Assembly (NCBI GenBank): GCA_902475855.1
Contig: CABSBF010000026.1
Coordinates: 1-26,745, forward strand
Direction of reading: 5' to 3'
Length of the DNA: 26,745 nt
Source: an uncultured Eubacteriales bacterium
GTDB taxonomy: Bacteria > Bacillota > Clostridia > Oscillospirales > Oscillospiraceae
Position 1 is the stretch's first letter; the number at the start of each line of letters is the position of its first letter. The notes beneath the pieces are model-generated. The model saw only the letters and a list, made by a program, of their open reading frames with translations. It searched no databases and had not been told where the DNA came from. Of the stretch, positions 1 through 7,295 are shown one piece after another. Made by a program: the position numbers and the translations under genes.

Positions 1-2092
1 CCGTGTGGGACTGTAACAAGTCATCCACGTTCTGCGTCAGCCCCGTGCCGCAGGCCCCGTATTTGCGCATCCGCTTCCAGAGCGTGAACAGGAAATTTGC
101 GCTATATTCGTGCTGGAACAGCAAATAGATTTCATCAATATAAAGCCATGTATTCTTGCCAATCTTGCGGTTGCGGATGATGCGGTTGAACACGCTGTCC
201 AGTACGACCAGCATGCCGACCGGCAAAAGCTGCTTGCCGAGGTCACGGATGTCATAGCAAAGAATGCGGGAATTGGTGTCCACGTTCGTGTACTTGGCAA
301 ACGTATTCAAGCTGCCTTCCGTGAACAGCTCCAGTGCCAGCGCAACGTCCCGCGCCTCGGGTTCTGGCTGCTCCAGGAGCGCGGCGTGGAAGTCCTGCAG
401 CGTCGGGGCCGCGCCGAGATAGCCGTTCCGGATGAATTCCCGGTAGACCTGCGCGGTACACCTGTCAATGATGGATTTCTCCTTGGCAGACAACTTGCCT
501 GCACCCACGAGCTGCTCGCAGAGAGACAATAAGAATTCGGATTTCAGCACGACGGGGTTGTCGCCGTCGTTGTATCCGGATTCCATGTCGAGGGCGTTGA
601 TATGATTGGGTGATGTCGCCGAGATTTCAATGACCTCGCCGCCCAAGCCTTCGACCAGCGGGCGGTATTCCGCTTCGGGGTCGATGATGATAATGTCGTC
701 ATTCGTGGACAGCGCGATCTCCGTGATCTCTCGCTTGGCTGCAAAGGATTTACCGGAACCGGAGACGCCGAGGATAAAGCCGTTACCATTCAAAAGCTCC
801 TTGCGGTCGGCAAGGATGAGATTCTTGGAAATGGCGTTCTGCCCGTAGTAGATGCCGTGTCGGTGCCGAATTTCCTGCGCCTTGAACGGCATGAGCACGG
901 CGAGGGCTTCTGTCGTGAGTGTCCGCAGTGCATCAATGCGCCGCAAACCGAGCGGCAGCGCGGTGATCAGGCCGTCCTGCTGCTGGAAGCTCAGCTTTGC
1001 GAGCTGGCACAGGTGCTTGCGCGCAATGGACTGGAGTGTTTCCGTGTCGCTGTCCAGTTCCTCTTTGCTGTCTGCCAGATGCACGAGCGTGACCACGGCA
1101 AACAGCATCCGCTGGTCGCGGGTCGTGAGGTCGTCCAGCATCTCGCGGGTTTCCTTGCGCTGCTGTTCCAGATCGTAAGGGACAACCGCAGAAAAGTTCT
1201 GGTTGCTGTTCTGCCGCCGCTGCCAGTTGGTGACGTTGGTTTCGACGCCGAGGAGCTTATTTTCTACCTCGCGCACGGCTTCGTCGGTCGGCACGGGGAT
1301 CATGTCGATGGAGAGCATCATGCGCCGGTTGAGGTCGGTCAGCTCCAGAATCATGCTGTCTTTGATGTAGCTGGCATAGTCCTTGAGGAACAGGACGCGG
1401 CCATATTGGTTTCCCATCTTGAAGTAGTCCCGGTGAAATTCGAGACTGTCCGGGCAGATCGTATCCTTGAGATTATGCCCGCGCTTCATGGCGGATTGCA
1501 GGTCGAACGGCAATGCCGCCTCGTCCGGACGGAAAAAGCCGCGCAGCACATCCAACCGTTCCGCAGCGTCCAGCTCGTTGGAGGACGAATTGAGCCGCGA
1601 GAGTTTGTAGGACACTTCGCCTGTTACACGGGAGAAGAATGTACGCGCTTCATCCACGTTCTTTTTGTGAACGGAAACCGTGATAAACCGCTCCTGCTCC
1701 ACGCTGGCGGAGCTGCCGGAGATTTTGCCTTCCAGCATCCCGTTGAACTCGTTCACGAATCCGTCGAGGCTGTCGCCGCGCTGCGGAAGCAGGACGGTAT
1801 CTTCAAAAGCCTGCCGGTTGACCTGCTTGTTGCAGATCGTGAGCTTGGTGGTCGAGCCGCTGTCCAAAGCGTTCAGCAGTTCGCTGTAGCCGAGAAACAT
1901 GGCAGTCTTGTCCTCTTTGGAAGCGATGGCATAGTTGATGTCCGAAAAGCGCAGTGTTCTGGAATATTTCGTGCCGAACTGAAAAATCCCATCCGCGAAG
2001 ATCCGCTGTATGGGAATGACGTCCTGCACACTGCGCGGGATTTTGTAGGCTGTTCTGTCCTGCTTGATGGTGGTGTTGAGGGTTTTAATCAA
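1..2092 (-). CDS. virB4: VirB4-like conjugation ATPase, C-terminus cut by window edge
   Basis: This is the ATPase that powers the type IV secretion channel of the element. The minus-strand frame is open from 2092 to the first base of the window, giving about 697 residues with the C-terminus missing. Walker A (GVSGSGKS) lies at about residues 442-449, coded around 746-769. A Walker B-like stretch (WLYIDE) is coded around 130-148. VirB4 homologues of this class are somewhat under 800 residues, so roughly 100 residues are lost. The start must be TTG at 2092 (or ATT at 2089), because an in-frame TGA lies two codons upstream. A GGGAGGTG ribosome site precedes the TTG by about nine bases. The gene overlaps the end of prgI by 8 bases. 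Family assignment is confident; the non-ATG start is forced by the sequence. Confidence 0.93.
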   Translation of the reverse strand, partial: MIKTLNTTIKQDRTAYKIPRSVQDVIPIQRIFADGIFQFGTKYSRTLRFSDINYAIASKEDKTAMFLGYSELLNALDSGSTTKLTICNKQVNRQAFEDTVLLPQRGDSLDGFVNEFNGMLEGKISGSSASVEQERFITVSVHKKNVDEARTFFSRVTGEVSYKLSRLNSSSNELDAAERLDVLRGFFRPDEAALPFDLQSAMKRGHNLKDTICPDSLEFHRDYFKMGNQYGRVLFLKDYASYIKDSMILELTDLNRRMMLSIDMIPVPTDEAVREVENKLLGVETNVTNWQRRQNSNQNFSAVVPYDLEQQRKETREMLDDLTTRDQRMLFAVVTLVHLADSKEELDSDTETLQSIARKHLCQLAKLSFQQQDGLITALPLGLRRIDALRTLTTEALAVLMPFKAQEIRHRHGIYYGQNAISKNLILADRKELLNGNGFILGVSGSGKSFAAKREITEIALSTNDDIIIIDPEAEYRPLVEGLGGEVIEISATSPNHINALDMESGYNDGDNPVVLKSEFLLSLCEQLVGAGKLSAKEKSIIDRCTAQVYREFIRNGYLGAAPTLQDFHAALLEQPEPEARDVALALELFTEGSLNTFAKYTNVDTNSRILCYDIRDLGKQLLPVGMLVVLDSVFNRIIRNRKIGKNTWLYIDEIYLLFQHEYSANFLFTLWKRMRKYGACGTGLTQNVDDLLQSHT

Positions 2093-2441
2093 GCGTCAGC
2101 ACCTCCCGCATGGAATTGGAATCCAGCAGCACTTCCGCATACAGATTCTGCGGATGATATGACAGTGTACGCGGACAGAGAATTTCTGACCGAATGACCG
2201 CCAGTAGGAATCGCTCGGCGGGCATACCGTTGTAGCTAAAAAAGCCGCACATGGCAAACGGGAACGCCGCCAGCATGCACACCCAGCCGACCTCCGCCGC
2301 GCCGATAAGCGGCTTCAAGCCAAAATACGCGCCGACTGCCACACCGACGGCGAGCAGCGCAAACACCATCTGCCGCAGCGATAAGCCGAACAGAATGCTC
2401 TCCTGATACCGCTGGATCTCTTTGTTGATTTTCACTTCGAT
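2085..2441 (-). CDS. prgI: PrgI-family (VirB3-like) T4SS membrane protein
   Basis: This small membrane component of the conjugation channel precedes virB4, as is usual in Gram-positive T4SS operons. The protein is about 118 residues. It has the family's opening (EVKINKEIQRYQES, FGLSLRQ) followed by two adjacent hydrophobic segments at roughly residues 25-42 and 50-68, then a C-terminal cytosolic part. The start is unusual. The GGAGGG site at 2449-2454 is followed at good spacing by ATC GAA GTG AAA, which from recollection matches the start of homologues (M-E-V-K/R-I/V-N-K-E). The only canonical alternatives are TTG at 2456, which lies inside the ribosome site itself, and GTG at 2435, which is 13 bases away. 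I favour ATC at 2441 but the exact start is uncertain. Confidence 0.85.
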   Translation of the reverse strand: MEVKINKEIQRYQESILFGLSLRQMVFALLAVGVAVGAYFGLKPLIGAAEVGWVCMLAAFPFAMCGFFSYNGMPAERFLLAVIRSEILCPRTLSYHPQNLYAEVLLDSNSMREVLTLD

Positions 2442-2507
2442 GATGAATCCCTCCAATTTTTCTGTATTTTTAGGATTGACCCTTGTACTTTTCCTTGTTC
2501 CAAGCTA

Positions 2508-2544
2508 ACATGGCACAAACTTTCTAAAGGAGGTCGTGCCATGT
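2508..2544 (+). promoter_or_regulatory. Inverted repeat enclosing the ribosome site and start codon
   Basis: ACATGGCAC at 2508-2516 is exactly complementary to GTGCCATGT at 2536-2544. The 19-base loop holds the AAAGGAGG ribosome site, and the right arm contains the ATG of the small membrane protein at 2541. In mRNA this 9-bp stem could hide the start codon; as DNA it could be an operator. The repeat is seen directly; the role is inferred. Confidence 0.5.
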
Positions 2545-2771
2545 TGATGATTGTATTTGGGGCTGGCTGTTTGCTTCTGTCCGTATTATTTCATGCCGCG
2601 TCGCTGCTGCACCTCGGTCTGCCGCTTTTGTATGCGCTGATCGTGCCAACGCTGTTCTCCGGGTGGTATTACAGTCACTACGCGCTGGCGAATGGGATCT
2701 GGTATGCGCTCATTGTCCTGGGGCTGATTTCGTGGGCCGTGTCGCTGGTGCGGAAGATTGCAGGCAGGTAG
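2541..2771 (+). CDS. Small two-segment membrane protein, unknown function
   Basis: A 76-residue, very hydrophobic protein encoded against the direction of the transfer genes. AAAGGAGG lies 7 bases before the ATG, a strong ribosome site. Two or three hydrophobic stretches (about residues 2-22, 26-42 and 50-69) are followed by a short basic tail (VRKIAGR), so it should sit in the cytoplasmic membrane. It precedes the hicAB promoter by only about 25 bases but probably has separate transcription. I recognise no family. It could be a small accessory or inhibitor of the channel, or a toxin-like peptide; the sequence does not decide. Confidence 0.7.
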   Translation: MLMIVFGAGCLLLSVLFHAASLLHLGLPLLYALIVPTLFSGWYYSHYALANGIWYALIVLGLISWAVSLVRKIAGR

Positions 2772-2794
2772 TATAAAACCTATGCAAAAATCAT

Positions 2795-2824
2795 TTGACA
2801 CCATATATGACACCATGTTATAAT
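2795..2824 (+). promoter_or_regulatory. hicAB promoter with tandem 9-mer operator candidate
   Basis: TTGACA (2795-2800) and TATAAT (2819-2824) are both perfect consensus boxes, separated by 18 bases. The direct repeat TGACACCAT occurs at 2796-2804 and 2808-2816, a 12-base period, which places it across the -35 box and the spacer. HicB antitoxins carry DNA-binding domains and repress their own promoters, so this repeat is the natural candidate operator. Confidence 0.75.
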
Positions 2825-2856
2825 AAGACTGAACAGAGAGGCAGAGGTGATGTTCC

Positions 2857-3111
2857 GTGTCAAAATGGGATAAACTATTGGCAAGGATCTGCGGCTTGTC
2901 GCGCGATCTTCGTTTTGATGAGCTGCGTAAGGTGTTGGAGAGCTACGGCTATGAAATGCGCCAGCCAAACGGCGGCAGCAGTCATTGCACGTTTCGCAAA
3001 CCCGGCTGCGCGCCAATTACGATCCCTATGCACGAACCGATCAAGAAAGTCTACGTTATGATGGTAAAAGAAGTTGTAGAAAGCGAGGTGTCAAATCGTG
3101 AAGACGATTGA
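2857..3111 (+). CDS. hicA: HicA-family toxin (mRNA interferase)
   Basis: An 84-residue protein with the HicA double-stranded-RNA-binding-like fold signature. The core GSSHCTFRKPG carries the conserved histidine, and APITIPMHEPIKKVYV matches the end of the domain. HicA toxins cleave mRNA and are neutralised by HicB. Translation starts at GTG 2857 behind GAGGTGAT. The N-terminus is some 20 residues longer than in minimal HicA proteins. The gene overlaps hicB by 14 bases, the usual coupled arrangement with toxin first. It probably serves to stabilise the element. Confidence 0.87.
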   Translation: MSKWDKLLARICGLSRDLRFDELRKVLESYGYEMRQPNGGSSHCTFRKPGCAPITIPMHEPIKKVYVMMVKEVVESEVSNREDD

Positions 3112-3466
3112 GTATTATATGAATCTTCCGTATCGTCTGGAGCTTGTTCCGGACACGGACGAAGGCGGTTTTGTAGCCTCGTATCCGGAGCTGCGCGGCT
3201 GCCTAACCAGCGGCGAGACGGCGGAAGCGGCGCTGAAAAACGCGCTGGACTGCAAACGCGAATGGCTGGCCGCCGCACTGGAAGATGGTTATGAAATTCC
3301 GGAGCCCGCGTCTAACGAGGAGTATTCCGGGCAGTTCAAGCTGCGGCTTCCGAAGTCGCTGCACCGCGCACTTGCGGAAAACTCCAAGCGCGAGGGTATC
3401 AGCATGAACCAGTATTGTCTGTACCTGCTGACAAAAAACAACGCTGAATTTCGTCACGGCGCATAA
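3098..3466 (+). CDS. hicB: HicB-family antitoxin
   Basis: A 122-residue antitoxin with the two-domain layout of HicB. The N-terminal partial RNase H-like domain includes EGGFVASYPELRGC and the ETAEAALKNALD helix. The C-terminal ribbon-helix-helix-like DNA-binding segment is FKLRLPKSLHRALAENSKREG followed by SMNQY. The start is GTG at 3098 inside hicA. The C-terminal domain probably binds the tandem TGACACCAT repeat in the upstream promoter. A strong terminator follows within 25 bases, so hicAB forms a self-contained rightward cassette. Confidence 0.9.
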   Translation: MKTIEYYMNLPYRLELVPDTDEGGFVASYPELRGCLTSGETAEAALKNALDCKREWLAAALEDGYEIPEPASNEEYSGQFKLRLPKSLHRALAENSKREGISMNQYCLYLLTKNNAEFRHGA

Positions 3467-3487
3467 TAAATAAATCATAAGATGCAG

Positions 3488-3520
3488 AACCCTCCATCCA
3501 ACTACGGATGGAGGGTTTCT
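3488..3520 (+). terminator. Rho-independent terminator after hicB
   Basis: AACCCTCCATCC (3488-3499) pairs perfectly with GGATGGAGGGTT (3506-3517) across a 6-base loop and is followed by TTTCTT on the plus strand. It ends the hicAB transcript. The same hairpin lies just beyond the virB6 stop on the minus strand, where the T-tract is poor. Confidence 0.85.
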
Positions 3521-4362
3521 TATCCAAGTCCCATCAATTCCCGGATGATACGGTCGGACATTTTGATGGAGCCGACGAGCACCAGCATATTGAACACCAA
3601 CTCGCCAATGTAGTTCCAGACGACCGTTGCCGGGGCAAGTCCTTCCGTTACGACGGGCGGGCTGGACGCAAATTGTGAGAAAATAATACAGGCCAACAAA
3701 ATGACACAGCCCTCCAAGCAGATGGCGGCGTAGCTTTTGATGAACGCCATACCGATACTGCTGGAGGGCTGTCCTGCAAAGCTCGACAGTGGGATCGGCG
3801 CAATCGCTGTCGCCATATAGAGCTTAAAAAAGCGGCCGTAGACGGTCAAGATCATGACGAGCGACAGCACCCAGATGAACAGCGAACCGAGCAGCGTCAC
3901 CGCCCAGAGCGGAATGCTCTCCAGCAGGCCGACATCTTCAATCGTCGACGCGATCTCAGCTGGCAGCGTGGATGCTTCCATTGCCGTGAGACCGGACGCG
4001 CCCATGATCGTCTGGATCGCGCCCTGCGCAATCGAGAACAGCGCCGTCATCAGCTCCATGCCGTAGGTGACCGCCGCCTGTGCCAGTACAAAACGGATGA
4101 AGCATTTGAATGCCACCTCCGGGCGTTTCAGCTCCGTAAAGCTGCCGCAGGTTTTCATGACGCCAATCACAAAGAACAGAACCAGAAGCGCATACGCGAT
4201 TGCCTTCAGCGCGTCGTTGATCCCGACAATCACATTCCAGATCCCGCCGCCTTTGAAATTTTCCGGGCTGGTGGTCAGCAGCGTCCAGATCTCAGACAGT
4301 TTGCTGTTCCACGTTTCCAGCGAGGAATTGAGATTATCTATGATCCAGTTTCCACTTGAGAT
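3520..4362 (-). CDS. virB6: VirB6/TrbL-like polytopic conjugal transfer protein
   Basis: The inner-membrane channel protein of the T4SS, about 280 residues with around six hydrophobic segments. The most visible begin near the segments AIAYALLVLFFVIGV, VTLLGSLFIWVLSLVMIL and ICLEGCVILLACIIF. The layout resembles CD1112-type VirB6/TrbL proteins. The first canonical start in frame is GTG at 4233, but the 43 codons above it are open and protein-like (SPENFKGGGIWNVIVGIND follows naturally). A GGAGGTGA site stands just before ATC at 4360-4362. No ATG, GTG or TTG exists between that site and 4233, so ATC (or CTG further in) is the likely start. The gene follows the pilin gene after a hairpin. Confidence 0.88.
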   Translation of the reverse strand: MSSGNWIIDNLNSSLETWNSKLSEIWTLLTTSPENFKGGGIWNVIVGINDALKAIAYALLVLFFVIGVMKTCGSFTELKRPEVAFKCFIRFVLAQAAVTYGMELMTALFSIAQGAIQTIMGASGLTAMEASTLPAEIASTIEDVGLLESIPLWAVTLLGSLFIWVLSLVMILTVYGRFFKLYMATAIAPIPLSSFAGQPSSSIGMAFIKSYAAICLEGCVILLACIIFSQFASSPPVVTEGLAPATVVWNYIGELVFNMLVLVGSIKMSDRIIRELMGLG

Positions 4363-4383
4363 GGTATCACCTCCAGTTGTATC

Positions 4384-4407
4384 GGGGAGAGCAGTTTCGC
4401 TCTCCCC
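4384..4407 (-). promoter_or_regulatory. Intercistronic hairpin between pilin and virB6 genes
   Basis: GGGGAGAGC (4384-4392) and GCTCTCCCC (4399-4407) form a perfect 9-bp stem with a 6-base loop directly after the pilin stop codon. No T-tract follows on the minus strand, so it is more likely an mRNA-stabilising or processing structure than a terminator. It would let the pilin mRNA outlast downstream messages. Confidence 0.6.
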
Positions 4408-4416
4408 ATATTCTTA

Positions 4417-4731
4417 TCAGCCGGTGATCAGCGTCAGGATCTCCTTGGTGAATGTAATGACGATACCGCCCGCGACGGTCAGGATGCCGTTTGCGCGCTG
4501 CGACGGATCGTGCGACTTGAGAGACAAACCGACCTGCAAAATGCCGAAGCCGAGCAGAATCAGACCGACGGCGCGAATCAGGGAAAAGATGAAATCGCTC
4601 AGGTTATTCACGACCGCCAGCGGATCGCCGTCTGCCGCGAACGCCGGGACAACAAAAACCGCCAGCATGAAAAACACGCTGGCGAAGATGGAATAGAGCC
4701 GTTTGGCTTTGGATTCAAAAGGTTTCTTCAA
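4417..4731 (-). CDS. Maff2-family VirB2-like pilin/channel subunit
   Basis: A 104-residue protein. Its basic N-terminus (KKPFESKAKRL) and hydrophobic signal run, IFASVFFMLAVFVVPAFA, end at a likely AFA-A signal peptidase site near residue 32. Two further membrane segments lie at about residues 46-68 and 82-100. This is the size and layout of VirB2/TrbC-like pilins and of Maff2 mobile-element proteins. It starts at TTG 4731, which overlaps the TGA of virD4 (TTGA), behind GGAGG. The signal-peptide cleavage and the two retained membrane helices suit a major channel or pilus subunit. The name is confident at family level; the pilin role is inferred from position and layout. Confidence 0.85.
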   Translation of the reverse strand: MKKPFESKAKRLYSIFASVFFMLAVFVVPAFAADGDPLAVVNNLSDFIFSLIRAVGLILLGFGILQVGLSLKSHDPSQRANGILTVAGGIVITFTKEILTLITG

Positions 4732-5381
4732 TGAAATTCCTCCTTCAATGGATTCAAATTTTCTGTACTGCCCACACGAAGCAGCGGGCGGCCGGTGTAA
4801 ATGGGCGGTTTTGTTCCATGATGAATGTAGGGCGCTGCGCCGCCGAGGGAACTGTGTGAGATCGCTGGATGATGCATGAGATCATACTTTTCATCCATGA
4901 CCGGACTTGCGCCGCGGATGAACAGCAGCGCATAGCGATTGTCCAGCTTTCGCACCTCGTCCGGTGTCAGCAGCTCGCGCCCGGACATCTGGAAATTGGT
5001 TGAGTAAGAACCAGATTTGCCCTTTGTCTGTCCGTGCGTTTTGGTATCAATCGTGGCTTTGCCAAGCATCTCAGACACATATTTGTGCGTACTGGATTCG
5101 TTGCCGCCGAGATACAAAATGGTATCACAGTTGCCTGGAATTGTCTCCCAGCTATCCTTATACAATTCTTTGATCTGCGCCATATTCTGAATGATAACGC
5201 TTGCCGAGATGGAACGCGAGCGCATGGTTGCAAGCTCGCGGGTGAAGCCTGGCAGCGGCATGGCTGCAAACTCATCCAGCACAAAGCGAACGTGGCGCGG
5301 CAGCGGGCCGTGGTGGATCTGGTCTGCGCTGTAATACAGGGCTTGGAACGCCTGCGCGTAAAGCAGGCTCACAAGGAAATT
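4728..5381 (-). CDS. virD4: VirD4-like coupling protein, 3' exon
   Basis: The second exon of the type IV coupling protein, the ATPase that brings the relaxase-DNA complex to the channel. It encodes 217 residues starting NFLVSLLYAQAFQ. It carries the Walker B region (RFVLDEFAAMPL), the conserved SASVIIQNMAQIKELY segment, and YLGGNESSTHKYVSEMLG. The segment before LLYAQAFQ has no start codon with a ribosome site at its front; it directly abuts the 3' end of the group II intron. Joined to the 5' exon (7904-8983) in phase 0 it reads PDNDNTF-NFLVSLLY, which is the normal VirD4/TraG sequence. Its stop overlaps the pilin start. Confidence 0.93.
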   Translation of the reverse strand, partial: NFLVSLLYAQAFQALYYSADQIHHGPLPRHVRFVLDEFAAMPLPGFTRELATMRSRSISASVIIQNMAQIKELYKDSWETIPGNCDTILYLGGNESSTHKYVSEMLGKATIDTKTHGQTKGKSGSYSTNFQMSGRELLTPDEVRKLDNRYALLFIRGASPVMDEKYDLMHHPAISHSSLGGAAPYIHHGTKPPIYTGRPLLRVGSTENLNPLKEEFH

Positions 5382-5442
5382 GTAGGGTAGGAAAGAGCCG
5401 CCTTACCGCATTGCGGCGGTAGGTCTGCTCAGACCCCCCTCA

Positions 5443-5476
5443 GAACCGTGCTTACAACTCTCGCTGTACACGGCTC
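5443..5476 (-). ncRNA. Group II intron domain V
   Basis: A 34-base hairpin starting GAGCCGTGTAC with a GAGA tetraloop and ending GCACGGTTC. It contains the catalytic AGC triad region near its 5' end. The form matches group IIA (mitochondrial-like) introns. It is the ribozyme's active-site element, and its intact pairing argues for a splicing-competent intron. Confidence 0.92.
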
Positions 5477-5501
5477 CGTCTTTGCTTGTTCAATCAGATA
5501 C

Positions 5502-7295
5502 TCACTGGTGGTGAATCATGACATGGCAATTATGGCACACCACTAAAGTTTTGCGCCGCTTTGCAATCATAGCGACTTCCCAAGGCAGTTTCCCTTTCAG
5601 ATTTTTGAGTTTGTTCACATGGTGAATCTCAAAGCAGGGACTGTCCGTTGTTCCGCACAATTCACATTCACACGCTTTTAATCGTTTTTCGATTGTATTC
5701 ACCGAAAGTCTATGCTGTTGGGTTGCGGACGTAACTATGTCTGTCGGATTCTTCACTGTCTTGCAGTCGGCGTAGTTGGCAAAATAGCACCATTTCCAGC
5801 CTTTTTTTGTTTCATAGGGGATACCCCACTGGCCCTGTCCATCTTGAAATTTGCGGATGATTTTCGGTACAGAGCTTCTGTGTTTGTTGGCAAGGGTTCT
5901 CAGGCAGCTATACTCCATCAAGTAGGCCAAATAACTCAGCCTATAAAAGTTGCTTGCCAAGTTGTAGTAATTACAGATTCCCCTAAGTTCGCTGTTATAA
6001 CTGGAGACAATTTCTAAATCCGTCATGTGTAGCAGCTCCGCCCGGTGGACGGGTCGCAGGTTTCCGTTTTCCTCTTGAATCGCAATGCCTTTTGAGAAGA
6101 TGAATTTATGGATTTTATCGTCCAATGGTACAACTAATTCTGCTTTATTGTTCAGCGTGCGCTTTGATTGTTTCAACTTTCCGACACGCCTTATTTTCCC
6201 ATCCCGCCGTATCCGGACATCATATCCCAGGAATCGGGCATATTCGCTGCTGTGGGTAATGAGCGTCTTTTCTTCGCTGAGTTCCATCTTCAACATCCCA
6301 CCGATAAACTCAGCCAGTTTTCGCTTGATTTCCACACAGTCCTCCCGCCTCCCGTTCACCGCAATCAAAAAGTCGTCCGCATAGCGGATATACTTGATTT
6401 TCTTGTCGGTATGGGATTTTGCGGGCGTCGTCAGAATTTGCTTGCGAATTTCCCTGTATTTTTCAATAAGCCGCTGGCGCTCCTCGCCCTCAGCCTTTTT
6501 GATTTGCCGTTGTACCACTTTCTTTTTACTGAGTAGCGCATTGTATTCAGGTGTGTACTTTTTCTCCTCATAGACATCGAAACCAGCCTTCAGCGCCATC
6601 ACAAATTTGTCCAGCTCATGCAGATAGATATTGGCCAGAATAGGAGAGATAATCCCACCCTGGGGCGTTCCACTATATGTGATGTGATAACGCCAGTCCT
6701 CCATGTATCCGGCTTTCAGAAATTTGTGCAGCAGCTTTATCAGCCGCGCATCCTTGATTTTTCGGTTTACCAGCCCCACCAAAACAGTGTGGTCAATGTG
6801 GTCAAAGCAACCCTTGATGTCGCCCTCTATAAACCACCTTGCACCGGAGAACTCCTGTTTGGCCTGTGCTAATGCGGTATGGCAGCTCCGGTTTGGCCGA
6901 AATCCGTGTGAGCAATTTAGAAAAACCGGCTCATACACAGCTTGCAGCACCAGCCGAAGCACCTCCTGTACCAGCTTGTCCGTAAAGGTGGGAATCCCCA
7001 GCGGACGCATTTTCCCGTTGGCTTTTTGGATATAGGTGCGGCGGGCCGGCTTGGGTTGATAGGTTTCTGTTTCCAGCGATTTGATGATACGGTTGATTTT
7101 TGCCTCGCTGAATCCATCCGCCGTATCTTCATTTACTCCCTTGGTCGCCGCTCCACTGTTAGCGTACAAATTTCGGTATGCCTCATAGTAGATATCAGGA
7201 CGCAGAAGGTAACGGTATAATCTGGTGAACACTTCTTCTTTATTTTTGCTTGAGTTCTGACTGATTCTTGCTAAAATCTCCATTGTTGGTTTCAT
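5502..7295 (-). CDS. ltrA: Group II intron reverse transcriptase/maturase with HNH endonuclease
   Basis: A 597-residue multifunctional protein. The reverse transcriptase domain spans about residues 60-345. It includes GKMRPLGIPTFTDKLVQ, the HGFRPNRS block near 130, TPQGGIISPILANIYL near 210-225, and the catalytic YADD at 305-308. A maturase (X) domain follows at about 375-480. The C-terminal HNH nuclease, with paired CELC and CHNC cysteines plus EIHHVNKL and MIHH, occupies about 540-597. The protein helps the intron RNA fold and splice, nicks the bottom strand at target sites and copies the intron into DNA. The start ATGAAACCAAC and its GGGAGG leader resemble LtrA. All catalytic residues look present, so it appears functional. 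Confidence 0.95.
   Translation of the reverse strand: MKPTMEILARISQNSSKNKEEVFTRLYRYLLRPDIYYEAYRNLYANSGAATKGVNEDTADGFSEAKINRIIKSLETETYQPKPARRTYIQKANGKMRPLGIPTFTDKLVQEVLRLVLQAVYEPVFLNCSHGFRPNRSCHTALAQAKQEFSGARWFIEGDIKGCFDHIDHTVLVGLVNRKIKDARLIKLLHKFLKAGYMEDWRYHITYSGTPQGGIISPILANIYLHELDKFVMALKAGFDVYEEKKYTPEYNALLSKKKVVQRQIKKAEGEERQRLIEKYREIRKQILTTPAKSHTDKKIKYIRYADDFLIAVNGRREDCVEIKRKLAEFIGGMLKMELSEEKTLITHSSEYARFLGYDVRIRRDGKIRRVGKLKQSKRTLNNKAELVVPLDDKIHKFIFSKGIAIQEENGNLRPVHRAELLHMTDLEIVSSYNSELRGICNYYNLASNFYRLSYLAYLMEYSCLRTLANKHRSSVPKIIRKFQDGQGQWGIPYETKKGWKWCYFANYADCKTVKNPTDIVTSATQQHRLSVNTIEKRLKACECELCGTTDSPCFEIHHVNKLKNLKGKLPWEVAMIAKRRKTLVVCHNCHVMIHHQ

Noticed and set aside
857..2197. A plus-strand open frame of 446 codons
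   Set aside because: It is the antisense shadow of virB4, whose minus-strand frame carries Walker motifs; the plus translation shows no domain and no ribosome site.
2476..2511. TTGACC box with TAACAT as a promoter for the small membrane protein
   Set aside because: The spacing is about 24 bases, too long for a standard promoter; no better -10 box was found.
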